7,395 nt of DNA from Alistipes sp. (GCA_028691095.1 JAQUZZ010000060.1:1-7395); one strand, 5' to 3'; positions 1 through 5,746 are shown, numbered from the stretch's first letter. Numbers and translations are program-made. Notes: generated by a model not told the origin, from the letters alone.

Positions 1-45
1 CACATAGCACGTTGTGCTTAACCCCATTTTGCATTGCATACCTCT

Positions 46-693
46 ATGAAACAACCCATTCAAACCATTGTCTTTGATATGGGCGGGGTGCTGATTGATT
101 ACAGCCTCTCCGTCTGCATCGACTCTTTTCATCGTTTAGGATGGAAAGTGGCCGAAGAGCTTATCAATCCCTTTACGCAAGGGGGTATTCTCCTCGATTT
201 GGAACGCGGAGCCATTGATCCGCCCACCTTTCGGCAAGCCATCTGTCAGGCGATTGGCCATCCCGTGGCCGATGAGAAGATCGATCAGGCACTGTGTAGC
301 TTTCTGATCGCGCTTCCGCTTGATAAATTGGATATGCTGCGGGCGTTGCGTCGTCAAGGGTTTCAGTTGTTCATGTTGAGCAATACCAACCCCATTATGA
401 TGCACCATATCCGCAACACCTTTTTCCGTCAACAAGGGGGAAGCGTCGACGACTATTTCGATCGCTTGTTTCTCTCCTTCGAGATGAAACAGGTGAAACC
501 CGGAGACGCAATCTTCCGTCAGATGATTGAAACGAGCCAGATTCTTCCCTCCGAAACCCTCTTTATCGACGATGGTGAGGCCAACATCCAGACCGCCCAA
601 ACCTTGGGCTTCCACACCTACTTGGCCTCTCAACACGAAGACCTTAGGCCGCTGTTCGACTACTACACCCCACTCGCCCCAAAGAATCGATAA
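46..693 (+). CDS. HAD superfamily (subfamily IA) sugar-phosphate phosphatase-like hydrolase
   Basis: This 215-residue protein is probably a cytoplasmic phosphatase that removes phosphate from a small sugar phosphate. All four HAD motifs are visible. Motif I is FDMGGVL with the nucleophile D11, motif II is LSNTN with S112, motif III is the lysine of VKP (K151), and motif IV is IDD with D175/D176. A helical cap fills roughly residues 17-90. The layout FD-x-G-x-V, LSNTN, KP, DD resembles E. coli YihX (alpha-glucose-1-phosphate phosphatase) in order and length. As in that group, the usual second aspartate of motif I is replaced by glycine (G13). There is no signal peptide. I chose the ATG at 46 because the conserved N-terminal strand starts just after it; the in-frame TTG at 34 would only add four unconserved residues. 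The nearest downstream gene is 339 bases away, so it is probably its own unit. The family call is secure; the substrate is unknown. Confidence 0.88.
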   Translation: MKQPIQTIVFDMGGVLIDYSLSVCIDSFHRLGWKVAEELINPFTQGGILLDLERGAIDPPTFRQAICQAIGHPVADEKIDQALCSFLIALPLDKLDMLRALRRQGFQLFMLSNTNPIMMHHIRNTFFRQQGGSVDDYFDRLFLSFEMKQVKPGDAIFRQMIETSQILPSETLFIDDGEANIQTAQTLGFHTYLASQHEDLRPLFDYYTPLAPKNR

Positions 694-783
694 CAAAGTC
701 GTTTCTTCCCTGCGTGATGATGGGATATGCCGACGCATGGTTTTGCCCAAAGTGCACGAAGAGAGATATATCAGCATCGATTT

Positions 784-816
784 TTTGCATAAATTCTGAA
801 AATAGTTGTATTTTTA
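784..816 (+). promoter_or_regulatory. Bacteroidota-type promoter candidate upstream of the propeller lipoprotein
   Basis: TTTG at 784-787 and TATTTTTA at 809-816 match the Bacteroidota -33 (TTTG) and -7 (TAnnTTTG) elements, the latter with one mismatch at its last base. The spacer is 21 bases. Transcription would begin near 823 and leave a long leader of about 210 bases before the ATG at 1033, which would contain all the stem-loops listed below. This is pattern matching only. Confidence 0.5.
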
Positions 817-844
817 CGGTGTTCCTCTTGTAAGGGGCTCTATC

Positions 845-860
845 CGTGAAATTCCTTAAC
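845..860 (+). repeat. Degenerate copy of the 1005-1022 inverted-repeat arm
   Basis: The 16 bases at 845-860 align with 1005-1022 with one substitution (T852 against C1012) and a two-base gap (CG at 1016-1017 absent). It therefore lies in the same orientation as the right arm of the downstream inverted repeat and is imperfectly complementary to the left arm (936-952). In RNA, the left arm could pair with either copy. Confidence 0.55.
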
Positions 861-865
861 TCGCT

Positions 866-889
866 CCTCCCCCAACGGTGTGGGGGAGG
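866..889 (+). repeat. GC-rich hairpin, REP-like palindrome
   Basis: CCTCCCCCA (866-874) is perfectly complementary to TGGGGGAGG (881-889), giving a 9-bp stem with the six-base loop ACGGTG. It is followed by another G-rich stretch (891-900, TGGGAGGGGG) that could compete for the C-rich arm. Short C-rich/G-rich palindromes of this look are often dispersed intergenic repeats. No T-run follows, so it is not an intrinsic terminator. Confidence 0.6.
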
Positions 890-915
890 TTGGGAGGGGG
901 TTATCGAAACAAGAC

Positions 916-936
916 AAGGCTTTTGCAAAAAGCCTT
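916..936 (+). other. Stem-loop AAGGCTTTT-GCA-AAAAGCCTT
   Basis: A 9-bp perfect stem pairs 916-924 with 928-936 around a three-base loop (GCA). Only a short T stretch follows (935-937), so it would be a poor terminator. Its right end abuts the left arm of the 936-1021 inverted repeat, sharing one base, so the three structures in this gap are packed back to back. Confidence 0.55.
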
Positions 937-1021
937 TAACGGGAGTTTCACGGAGTCGTAAGAACCATACTTACTTCATTCAAATACTGAGGGTTTCACC
1001 CCTTCGTGAAACTCCCGTTAA
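936..1021 (+). repeat. 17-bp perfect inverted repeat with 52-bp spacer, directly before the lipoprotein start
   Basis: The 17 bases at 936-952 (TTAACGGGAGTTTCACG) are exactly complementary to 1005-1021. The right arm ends 11 bases before the ATG at 1033, so in mRNA the hairpin would sit where a ribosome binds. No T-run follows. The spacer (953-1004) has no recognisable gene. It could be a translation-controlling leader, a small repeat element, or the ends of a small invertible or mobile segment; the sequence alone does not decide. The rest of the 694-1032 gap, outside the promoter and hairpins, shows nothing recognisable. Confidence 0.75.
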
Positions 1022-1032
1022 CCCCTTCTGCT

Positions 1033-1917
1033 ATGAAGACCCAATGGCTTGGCGCAATGCTGTGTGTCGTTTTACTCGGTTGTAACACGACGCCATCCTC
1101 CACCTCTCAAACCCAACTCCTCACGGAGGGAATTCGCTATTGCGAAGCAACGCTCCCCTATAATGGGAAGTTGCTGGTCGGTAGTTTCGGTTCTTCGGAA
1201 CTCAATCCGCTGAACCAAGAGGGCAAAGGGTATATCCTCGAATTCTCCGACACCACCTCCCGTGTACTGATCCCTGCCGACGGCACCCTCTCTGCACCGA
1301 AAGGGCTCTTGGTCAAAGATCAATGCCTGTTCATTGCCGATGTCGGAAAAATGGTGGTATACAATCTACAAGACACGGCATCTGCACCTCAGGTCATTCC
1401 CTTTCCGCAGGGGGAGCGTTTTGTCAATGATATGGCGCTCCACGGAAACACCCTATATGTTACCGTCACCAACACCGGAAGCCTCTACTCCCTTGATGTG
1501 ACGCACCCTACACGACTCGACACGACGGCTCTCACGCCCTATGTCACCATTCCCGGAGCCAACGGCATCGTGATCTCCGGAGATACGATGTACGTGGCCT
1601 CCTATCCACCCGACGGGAATACCACCTCGGATCATACTCTTTATTATATAGAGAACATTTCGACGCCGGTGGTGCAACCCTTAATCGATCGCCCGGGTCA
1701 GTATGACGGATTGGCACTCTCGCCTGACGGCACACGACTCTACTTCACCAACTGGGTGAATGGAGAGGTGGGCTACTGTGAGCTGGCGACGCGGAAGGTC
1801 ACTTTGTTGGATCCGCAACTCCAGATCCAAGGGCCTGCACGTCTCTCGACCGACGGAGAGACGCTCTATATTCCGGATTTGGTTCAGAGTCAGGTCGTAG
1901 CCATTCCCCTTCCCTAA
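1033..1917 (+). CDS. Beta-propeller lipoprotein, SMP-30/gluconolactonase- or NHL-like
   Basis: This 294-residue protein has a lipoprotein signal peptide: a hydrophobic stretch followed by the lipobox LLGC with C17 as the lipidated cysteine. The residues after C17 (N-T-T) do not form the acidic surface-export signal of Bacteroidota, which suggests a periplasm-facing anchor. The mature part shows repeating beta-propeller blades, for example PKGLLVKDQCLFIADVG, VNDMALHGNTLYVTVTNTG, ANGIVISGDTMYVAS, YDGLALSPDGTRLYFTNW and PARLSTDGETLYIPD. The nG(L/I)-x-x-(S/D)GdtLY pattern fits the SMP-30/gluconolactonase/strictosidine-synthase-like propellers, some of which hydrolyse sugar lactones. Catalytic metal ligands cannot be assigned confidently, so it may only bind a ligand. 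The start is the ATG at 1033, because the signal peptide begins there; the in-frame GTG at 1006 lies inside the inverted repeat. It is separated from the keto-sugar genes by 337 bases containing a promoter, so co-transcription is not assured. Confidence 0.7.
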   Translation: MKTQWLGAMLCVVLLGCNTTPSSTSQTQLLTEGIRYCEATLPYNGKLLVGSFGSSELNPLNQEGKGYILEFSDTTSRVLIPADGTLSAPKGLLVKDQCLFIADVGKMVVYNLQDTASAPQVIPFPQGERFVNDMALHGNTLYVTVTNTGSLYSLDVTHPTRLDTTALTPYVTIPGANGIVISGDTMYVASYPPDGNTTSDHTLYYIENISTPVVQPLIDRPGQYDGLALSPDGTRLYFTNWVNGEVGYCELATRKVTLLDPQLQIQGPARLSTDGETLYIPDLVQSQVVAIPLP

Positions 1918-2000
1918 CCTCCCTTTCGAGACTTGAGGCACACTTGAGCGGGAGATGCCGAGAGGTTCTTCCGTTTCGGGGGTGTCGGTTGTCCTATTTT

Positions 2001-2068
2001 CTTGTTTTTACCGCATACAAACAAGAGTTATCATTTTATTTATCAATGATTTGCGGTATAAAAACAAG
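2001..2068 (+). repeat. Long imperfect inverted repeat in the gap before the sugar gene cluster
   Basis: CTTGTTTTTACCGCA (2001-2015) is complementary to 2052-2068 except for a two-base TA bulge, giving about 15 bp. Inside it, ATCATT (2030-2035) pairs with AATGAT (2045-2050). CTTGTTT can alternatively pair with a second AAACAAG at 2019-2025, so two exclusive folds are possible. No T-run follows on either strand, so it is not a typical terminator for the lipoprotein gene; it could be an operator or an RNA structure. Between 1918 and 2000 I see only a short direct repeat, ACTTGAG at 1931-1937 and 1942-1948. Confidence 0.6.
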
Positions 2069-2094
2069 GGCGAAATCCGACCGAACTGACCGAG

Positions 2095-2114
2095 TTCTTA
2101 AAATTTCTTAAAAT
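2095..2114 (+). promoter_or_regulatory. Tandem 10-bp direct repeat, possible activator site
   Basis: TTCTTAAAAT occurs twice without a gap (2095-2104 and 2105-2114). The period of ten is about one DNA turn, and the pair ends 15 bases upstream of the -33 element at 2130. That arrangement suits a regulator bound as a tandem dimer on one DNA face. The region is AT-rich, so chance slippage is an alternative. Confidence 0.4.
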
Positions 2115-2129
2115 AAATCAATTATATTT

Positions 2130-2160
2130 TTTGATAAAAAAACTTTTTTTTCTACCTTTA
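2130..2160 (+). promoter_or_regulatory. Bacteroidota-type promoter for the keto-sugar cluster
   Basis: TTTG at 2130-2133 and TACCTTTA at 2153-2160 fit the -33/-7 pattern (TTTG and TAnnTTTG, last base differs) with the canonical 19-base spacer. The surroundings are very AT-rich. Transcription would start near 2166 and give a leader of roughly 90 bases before the ATG at 2255, in which I see no clear regulatory fold. Confidence 0.65.
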
Positions 2161-2254
2161 CATGACTATTTTCGTGACGAGCAGCACTTTTTTGACACTG
2201 CACCTCGCGTTGCGGTCTTCCGAATGAAGAATTGAACCTAAATAAAATAACACA

Positions 2255-3145
2255 ATGAACAGAAGAGATTTCCTCAAAAAATCTATGCTACTGACAGCCG
2301 GTGCAATGGTAGGGAGTAGCTTATTTACCGATTCTGCAGCTACGGCTGCGGCCAAGGCGGCTACCGCAGCAAAAGCGGGAAAGAAAGAGATCGGACTGCA
2401 ACTCTACTCCATTCGAGACAACATGGGGAAAGATGTCGCAGGATCGCTGAAACAAATCGCTGCGATGGGATACAAAGTCTTGGAGACGGCCTCCTATGGC
2501 GATGGCAAGTTCTACGGCTCTACTCCTGCCGAGTTCCGCAAGATGGCCGAGGATCTGGGTATGCGCGTAACCGGAGCACACTTGGGTCGCGGTTACGACA
2601 AGAACGATATTCAAGGCGTGAAAGATTGGTGGAAACAAGCGTGTGACGCACAGGTGGCCGTAGGTGGAAAATACATTGTACTTCCGGGCGTGGATTTTGG
2701 CTCCTCAATGGCCGATCTGGACGATGTGTGCAACTATTTCAATCTGATCGGAGAGATTGCCAATGCCGCCGGACTGAAATTCGGGTATCACAATCACTCG
2801 CACGAGTTTGACAAACGCGAAGGCCATGTCATCGAAAACTATATCATCGAAAACACCGATCCCAAGAAGGTGATGTTCGAGTTGGATGTCTTCTGGGCCA
2901 CCAAGGGAGGCGTTAATCCCTCGGCTTATCTTCAGAAATATGCAGGACGTTTTGCGCTGCTGCACATCAAGGACGAGGATATCATCGGAGCCAGCCAAAC
3001 CGTCGATTTTGAGGCGATCTTCAACTCCGGCTACAAACAGGGCATCGAGAGTTTCTATGTAGAGTGCGAGGCCAGCAAGGTTCCCCCGATGGAGTGCGTG
3101 GCCAAGAGTGCCGAGTATCTCCTGAATGCTAAATTTGTCAAATGA
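2255..3145 (+). CDS. Tat-exported sugar phosphate isomerase/epimerase-like TIM barrel (PF01261 type)
   Basis: This 296-residue protein begins with a Tat signal: NRRDFLKK (twin arginines R3/R4), then a hydrophobic stretch to about residue 26. An Ala/Lys-rich linker covers roughly residues 28-42. The mature domain starts at KEIGLQLYSIRD, typical of xylose-isomerase-like TIM barrels of the AP-endonuclease-2 fold. Likely metal or catalytic residues are E77 (VLETASYG), H109 (GAHL), the His-rich GYHNHSHEF (H179, H181, H183, E184), D211 (FELDVFW), H237 (LLHIKD) and E270 (FYVECE). Families of this kind use a divalent metal for isomerisation, epimerisation or beta-elimination on sugars. Beside a Gfo/Idh/MocA oxidoreductase and a DUF1080 protein, a role as 3-keto-glycoside lyase or keto-sugar isomerase is a reasonable inference. 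It is the first gene after the 2130-2160 promoter, and the next gene follows after 121 bases. The fold and export are well supported; the exact reaction is not. Confidence 0.85.
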   Translation: MNRRDFLKKSMLLTAGAMVGSSLFTDSAATAAAKAATAAKAGKKEIGLQLYSIRDNMGKDVAGSLKQIAAMGYKVLETASYGDGKFYGSTPAEFRKMAEDLGMRVTGAHLGRGYDKNDIQGVKDWWKQACDAQVAVGGKYIVLPGVDFGSSMADLDDVCNYFNLIGEIANAAGLKFGYHNHSHEFDKREGHVIENYIIENTDPKKVMFELDVFWATKGGVNPSAYLQKYAGRFALLHIKDEDIIGASQTVDFEAIFNSGYKQGIESFYVECEASKVPPMECVAKSAEYLLNAKFVK

Positions 3146-3167
3146 GCACACCGTGCTCTTTAGGAGC

Positions 3168-3200
3168 CTCATCCGTATATCTGGTATATACCGAGATGAG
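3168..3200 (+). other. Intercistronic stem-loop between the isomerase-like and oxidoreductase genes
   Basis: CTCATC (3168-3173) pairs with GATGAG (3195-3200), and GTATAT (3175-3180) pairs with ATATAC (3186-3191) around the loop CTGGT, with a small internal bulge. No T-run follows, so it should not end transcription and could instead mark an mRNA processing or stability site. A smaller hairpin, GAGCAC-ACC-GTGCTC (3144-3158), overlaps the preceding stop codon. I find no convincing promoter in 3146-3266, so the two genes are probably co-transcribed. Confidence 0.55.
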
Positions 3201-3266
3201 AAGGTGTCAACCCCTCTTTCAGAATACGAACCAACCAACCTCTAACTAATCAAAACCAAAAAGATC

Positions 3267-4739
3267 ATGGCTGAAAAAATCTCACGTCGGGACTTTCTCC
3301 GCACCAGCGCCGTCGGCTTAGCTGGACTCACCATTGTTCCCAGTGCCGTTCTCGGCAAAGCGGAAGGACACACTGCACCCAGTGACAAACTGAACTTGGC
3401 TGCCGTAGGTATCGGTGGCATGGGTGCTGCGAACCTGAAAAACATGGAGACCGAAAACATCGTAGCCCTCTGCGATGTGGACTGGAAATATGCAAAAGGC
3501 TCTTTCGATCGTTACCCCAATGCAAAACGCTATTGGGACTATCGGAAGATGTTTGACGAAATGGGCAAGAGCATTGATGCCGTTTTGGTGGCTACGGCCG
3601 ACCACACCCACTGCATCATCGCCGCACAGGCTATCTCGATGGGCAAACACGTCTATGTACAGAAACCGTTGACCCATTCGGTGTATGAATCTCGTTTGCT
3701 CACTAAATTGGCCAAAAAATACAAAGTAGCCAGCCAGATGGGAAACCAAGGTGCTTCGGGCGAAGGCGTTCGCAAGACGTGTGACTGGTTGTGGAACGGT
3801 GAGATCGGTGAGATCACACGCGTCGACACCTTCACGGATCGTCCGATTTGGCCCCAAGGTCTGATGCGTCCCTCTGCCGTCGATCCGATTCCCGAAACGT
3901 TGGATTGGGATCTGTTCATCGGCCCGGCTCAGATGCGTTCGTTCAACAACATCTACCACCCGTGGAACTGGCGTGGATGGTGGGACTTCGGAACCGGAGC
4001 TTTGGGTGATATGGCTTGTCACATTCTGCACCCCGTCTTCAAAGGGTTGCAATTAGGTTCGCCCTCGAAGGTGCAAGCCAGCTCGACCTCGCTGCTGACC
4101 GACTGTGCCCCCAATGCCGAGATGGTTCGTTACGTCTTCCCGGCACGTGGAAAGAAGGAGAAATTGGCGCTTCCCGAGGTGGAGGTCAACTGGTACGACG
4201 GTGGATTAACCCCGATTCGTCCTGCCGGTATGCCCGAAGGTCGTTCTCTGAACGTGAACGGTGGTGGTGCTATCTTCTATGGAACCAAAGATACGTTGAT
4301 TTGCGGTTGCTACGGTGTAGAGCCGTGGTTGCTCTCCGGCCGCACGCCCGAAGCTCCGAAGATGAACCGCGAGATCACGCTGAGCCACGAACAAGACTGG
4401 ATCGCTGCCTGCAAAGAGGACGCTGCATCGCGTCGTGAATTGGCTTCCGATTTCAAGGAGGCAGGGCCGTTCAACGAGATGGTCGTAATGGGCGTTTTGG
4501 CCGTTCGTCTGCAAGGTCTCAACCGCGAATTGCAGTGGGATGGCGACAAGATGCAATTCAAGAACATCGGTGAAAACGAAACCATCCAGATCATGGTTGA
4601 GGATGGCTTCAGCATCCACGATGGTCACCCGACCTTCAACAAACGCTTTACCGACCCGATCAATGCCCGTCAGTTTGCACAAGAGATGGTCAAACACAAC
4701 TATCGTCAAGGTTGGGAGCTCACCCCGATGCCTAAGTAA
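3267..4739 (+). CDS. Tat-exported Gfo/Idh/MocA family NAD(P)-dependent oxidoreductase
   Basis: This 490-residue protein starts with a strong Tat signal, SRRDFLRTS (R7/R8), and a hydrophobic segment ending near VLG at residues 28-30. A Rossmann domain follows: NLAAVGIGGMG with the G48-x-G50-x-x-G53 dinucleotide loop, then VALCDVD at the end of the second strand. The family's EKP motif appears as QKP (Q132-K133-P134), keeping the catalytic-type lysine. The C-terminal domain contains HPWNWRGWWDFGTGALGDMACH, with D248 and H252 placed as in family members that orient the sugar. These enzymes oxidise or reduce a sugar hydroxyl, often at C3. Export by Tat implies the protein folds with its nicotinamide cofactor before crossing the membrane, as in glucose-fructose oxidoreductase. 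In this cluster the likely job is making and later reducing 3-keto-glycosides; substrate and cofactor cannot be read from the sequence. The ATG at 3267 is set by the Tat motif, and a terminator lies just after the stop. Confidence 0.9.
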   Translation: MAEKISRRDFLRTSAVGLAGLTIVPSAVLGKAEGHTAPSDKLNLAAVGIGGMGAANLKNMETENIVALCDVDWKYAKGSFDRYPNAKRYWDYRKMFDEMGKSIDAVLVATADHTHCIIAAQAISMGKHVYVQKPLTHSVYESRLLTKLAKKYKVASQMGNQGASGEGVRKTCDWLWNGEIGEITRVDTFTDRPIWPQGLMRPSAVDPIPETLDWDLFIGPAQMRSFNNIYHPWNWRGWWDFGTGALGDMACHILHPVFKGLQLGSPSKVQASSTSLLTDCAPNAEMVRYVFPARGKKEKLALPEVEVNWYDGGLTPIRPAGMPEGRSLNVNGGGAIFYGTKDTLICGCYGVEPWLLSGRTPEAPKMNREITLSHEQDWIAACKEDAASRRELASDFKEAGPFNEMVVMGVLAVRLQGLNRELQWDGDKMQFKNIGENETIQIMVEDGFSIHDGHPTFNKRFTDPINARQFAQEMVKHNYRQGWELTPMPK

Positions 4740-4757
4740 TTGAGGCAGGGAAATCCT

Positions 4758-4797
4758 AAACGCGTCATGGAGTCTTCCAGACCCGTGACGCGTTTTT
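4758..4797 (+). terminator. Strong intrinsic terminator after the oxidoreductase gene
   Basis: AAACGCGTCATGG (4758-4770) pairs with the segment 4783-4795 (one G-U pair), and GTCT/AGAC (4772-4775 with 4779-4782) extends the stem to a three-base loop, leaving A4771 bulged. The hairpin runs into TTTTT at 4793-4797. It begins 19 bases after the stop codon and separates the oxidoreductase from the DUF1080 gene. Confidence 0.85.
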
Positions 4798-4849
4798 GAA
4801 ATTATGAAACCTTTTAAGCACCGCATCCGATTTACTGACGACAGAGGAG

Positions 4850-4864
4850 CCTCTGAATCAGAGG
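4850..4864 (+). other. Small hairpin in the leader of the DUF1080 gene
   Basis: CCTCTG (4850-4855) pairs with CAGAGG (4859-4864) over a three-base AAT loop. Another CAGAGG at 4842-4847 is an alternative partner but would leave only a two-base loop. A poor -7 candidate, TTCTTTTG at 4891-4898, lies between this hairpin and the ATG at 4922; no -33 element is clear. The function is unknown. Confidence 0.35.
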
Positions 4865-4921
4865 TATGCCGTAAGAAAAGGGTTCAATCATTCTTTTGAG
4901 TTACTTAATATTACTTTTACA

Positions 4922-5692
4922 ATGAGAAACTTTATCTGTTTTGCAAGTTGCATGGCCGCTGCCGCAATGGTAGCTTCCTGTGGATCGACCTCCAACAAGA
5001 AGGGGGGCGATACCAAAGCAGCCGAAGAGGAAGGCTGGATCGAAATGTTTGACGGTAGCACCTTCACCGGATGGCGCGGATACAACCGACAGGATGTTCC
5101 GGCAGCATGGACCATCGAGGATGGTTGCATCAAGATCAACGGATCGGGCATGGGCGAGGCCGGTGCCAAAGATGGTGGAGATTTGATCTTCGACCAGAAA
5201 TTCAAAGACTTTGAGTTGGAGTTGGAGTGGAAGGTCGACAAAGGATCCAACAGCGGTATCTTCTATCTGGCACAAGAGATTCCCAATCAGCCGATCTTTA
5301 TCTCGGCTCCTGAGTATCAGGTTTTGGATAACGAGAATCACCCCGATGCCAAATTGGGTGTAGACGGCAACCGCCAGTCGGCTTCGCTGTACGACATGAT
5401 TCCTGCCAAACCGCAGAACTCCAAACCTTTCGGCGAATGGAACAAAGCCAAGATCATGGTTTACAAAGGCACCGTGGCTCACTTCCAGAACGACGTACAG
5501 GTTGTAGAGTATCACCTGTGGACACCGAAGTGGAAAGAGATGTTGGATAACAGCAAATTCAGCGAAGACAAATGGCCGGAAGCCTATAATCTGTTGCTGA
5601 ACTGCGGTGGCGACAACCACGAAGGATTGATCGGCTTACAAGATCACGGCGACAATGTTTGGTATCGCAACATCCGCATCAAACCGTTGTAG
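4922..5692 (+). CDS. DUF1080 / 3-keto-disaccharide hydrolase family lipoprotein (PF06439)
   Basis: This 256-residue protein has a lipoprotein signal peptide ending in MVASC, with C20 as the lipidated residue, then a charged linker. One DUF1080 domain fills residues 39-256. It opens with the signature WIEMFDGSTFTGWRG (W39-G53), continues with AAWTIEDGCIKI, the strand FELELEWKVDKGSNSGIFYLA (F97-A117), PEYQVLDNENHPDA (P130-A143) and YDMIPA, and closes with the family's C-terminal strand NVWYRNIRIKPL. The fold is a concanavalin-like beta-sandwich. Members of PF06439 have been reported to cleave 3-keto-disaccharides or 3-keto-glycosides, which fits the upstream oxidoreductase and TIM-barrel lyase/isomerase. 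The protein is probably anchored in an outer-membrane leaflet facing the periplasm, since no surface-export motif follows C20. It is flanked by terminators on both sides, so it may have its own promoter or depend on read-through. The domain call is firm; the activity is inferred from the family. Confidence 0.9.
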   Translation: MRNFICFASCMAAAAMVASCGSTSNKKGGDTKAAEEEGWIEMFDGSTFTGWRGYNRQDVPAAWTIEDGCIKINGSGMGEAGAKDGGDLIFDQKFKDFELELEWKVDKGSNSGIFYLAQEIPNQPIFISAPEYQVLDNENHPDAKLGVDGNRQSASLYDMIPAKPQNSKPFGEWNKAKIMVYKGTVAHFQNDVQVVEYHLWTPKWKEMLDNSKFSEDKWPEAYNLLLNCGGDNHEGLIGLQDHGDNVWYRNIRIKPL

Positions 5693-5712
5693 TCTGTAAT
5701 TTGTCTTGTCCT

Positions 5713-5746
5713 AAAAAAGCGTTCCGAATGCCGGAGCGCTTTTTTT
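5713..5746 (+). terminator. Strong intrinsic terminator after the DUF1080 gene
   Basis: An A-run (5713-5718) plus GCGTTCCG (5719-5726) pairs with CGGAGCGC (5732-5739) and a T-run (5740-5746) around the loop AATGC, with one G-U pair. The A-run and T-run at the two ends make it usable on both strands. It starts 20 bases after the stop codon. Confidence 0.9.

Noticed and set aside
34..45. TTG as an alternative start of the HAD gene
   Set aside because: It adds four residues without similarity, while the ATG at 46 directly precedes the conserved first strand.
1..45. Small palindrome AGCAC-GTT-GTGCT at 6-18 and a TTTTG at 27-31 before the HAD gene
   Set aside because: The stem is only 5 bp and the possible -7 element lacks its TA, so neither supports a regulatory call at the cut edge of the window.
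136..777. Long open frame on the minus strand opposite the HAD phosphatase gene
   Set aside because: The plus-strand protein has all HAD motifs in order; the minus-strand translation has no recognisable domain and is a shadow of the coding composition.
866..1021. CRISPR-like or terminator interpretation of the clustered repeats
   Set aside because: There are no regularly spaced identical repeats with unique spacers, and no T-run follows any of the hairpins.
1006..1032. GTG as an alternative start of the propeller lipoprotein
   Set aside because: It lies inside the inverted-repeat arm and would put nine extra residues before a normal lipoprotein signal that starts with ATG at 1033.
2705..5620. 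Several 170-240 codon open frames on the minus strand opposite the isomerase-like, oxidoreductase and DUF1080 genes
   Set aside because: All lie antisense to genes with clear family signatures, show no domains or export signals, and follow from biased codon use.
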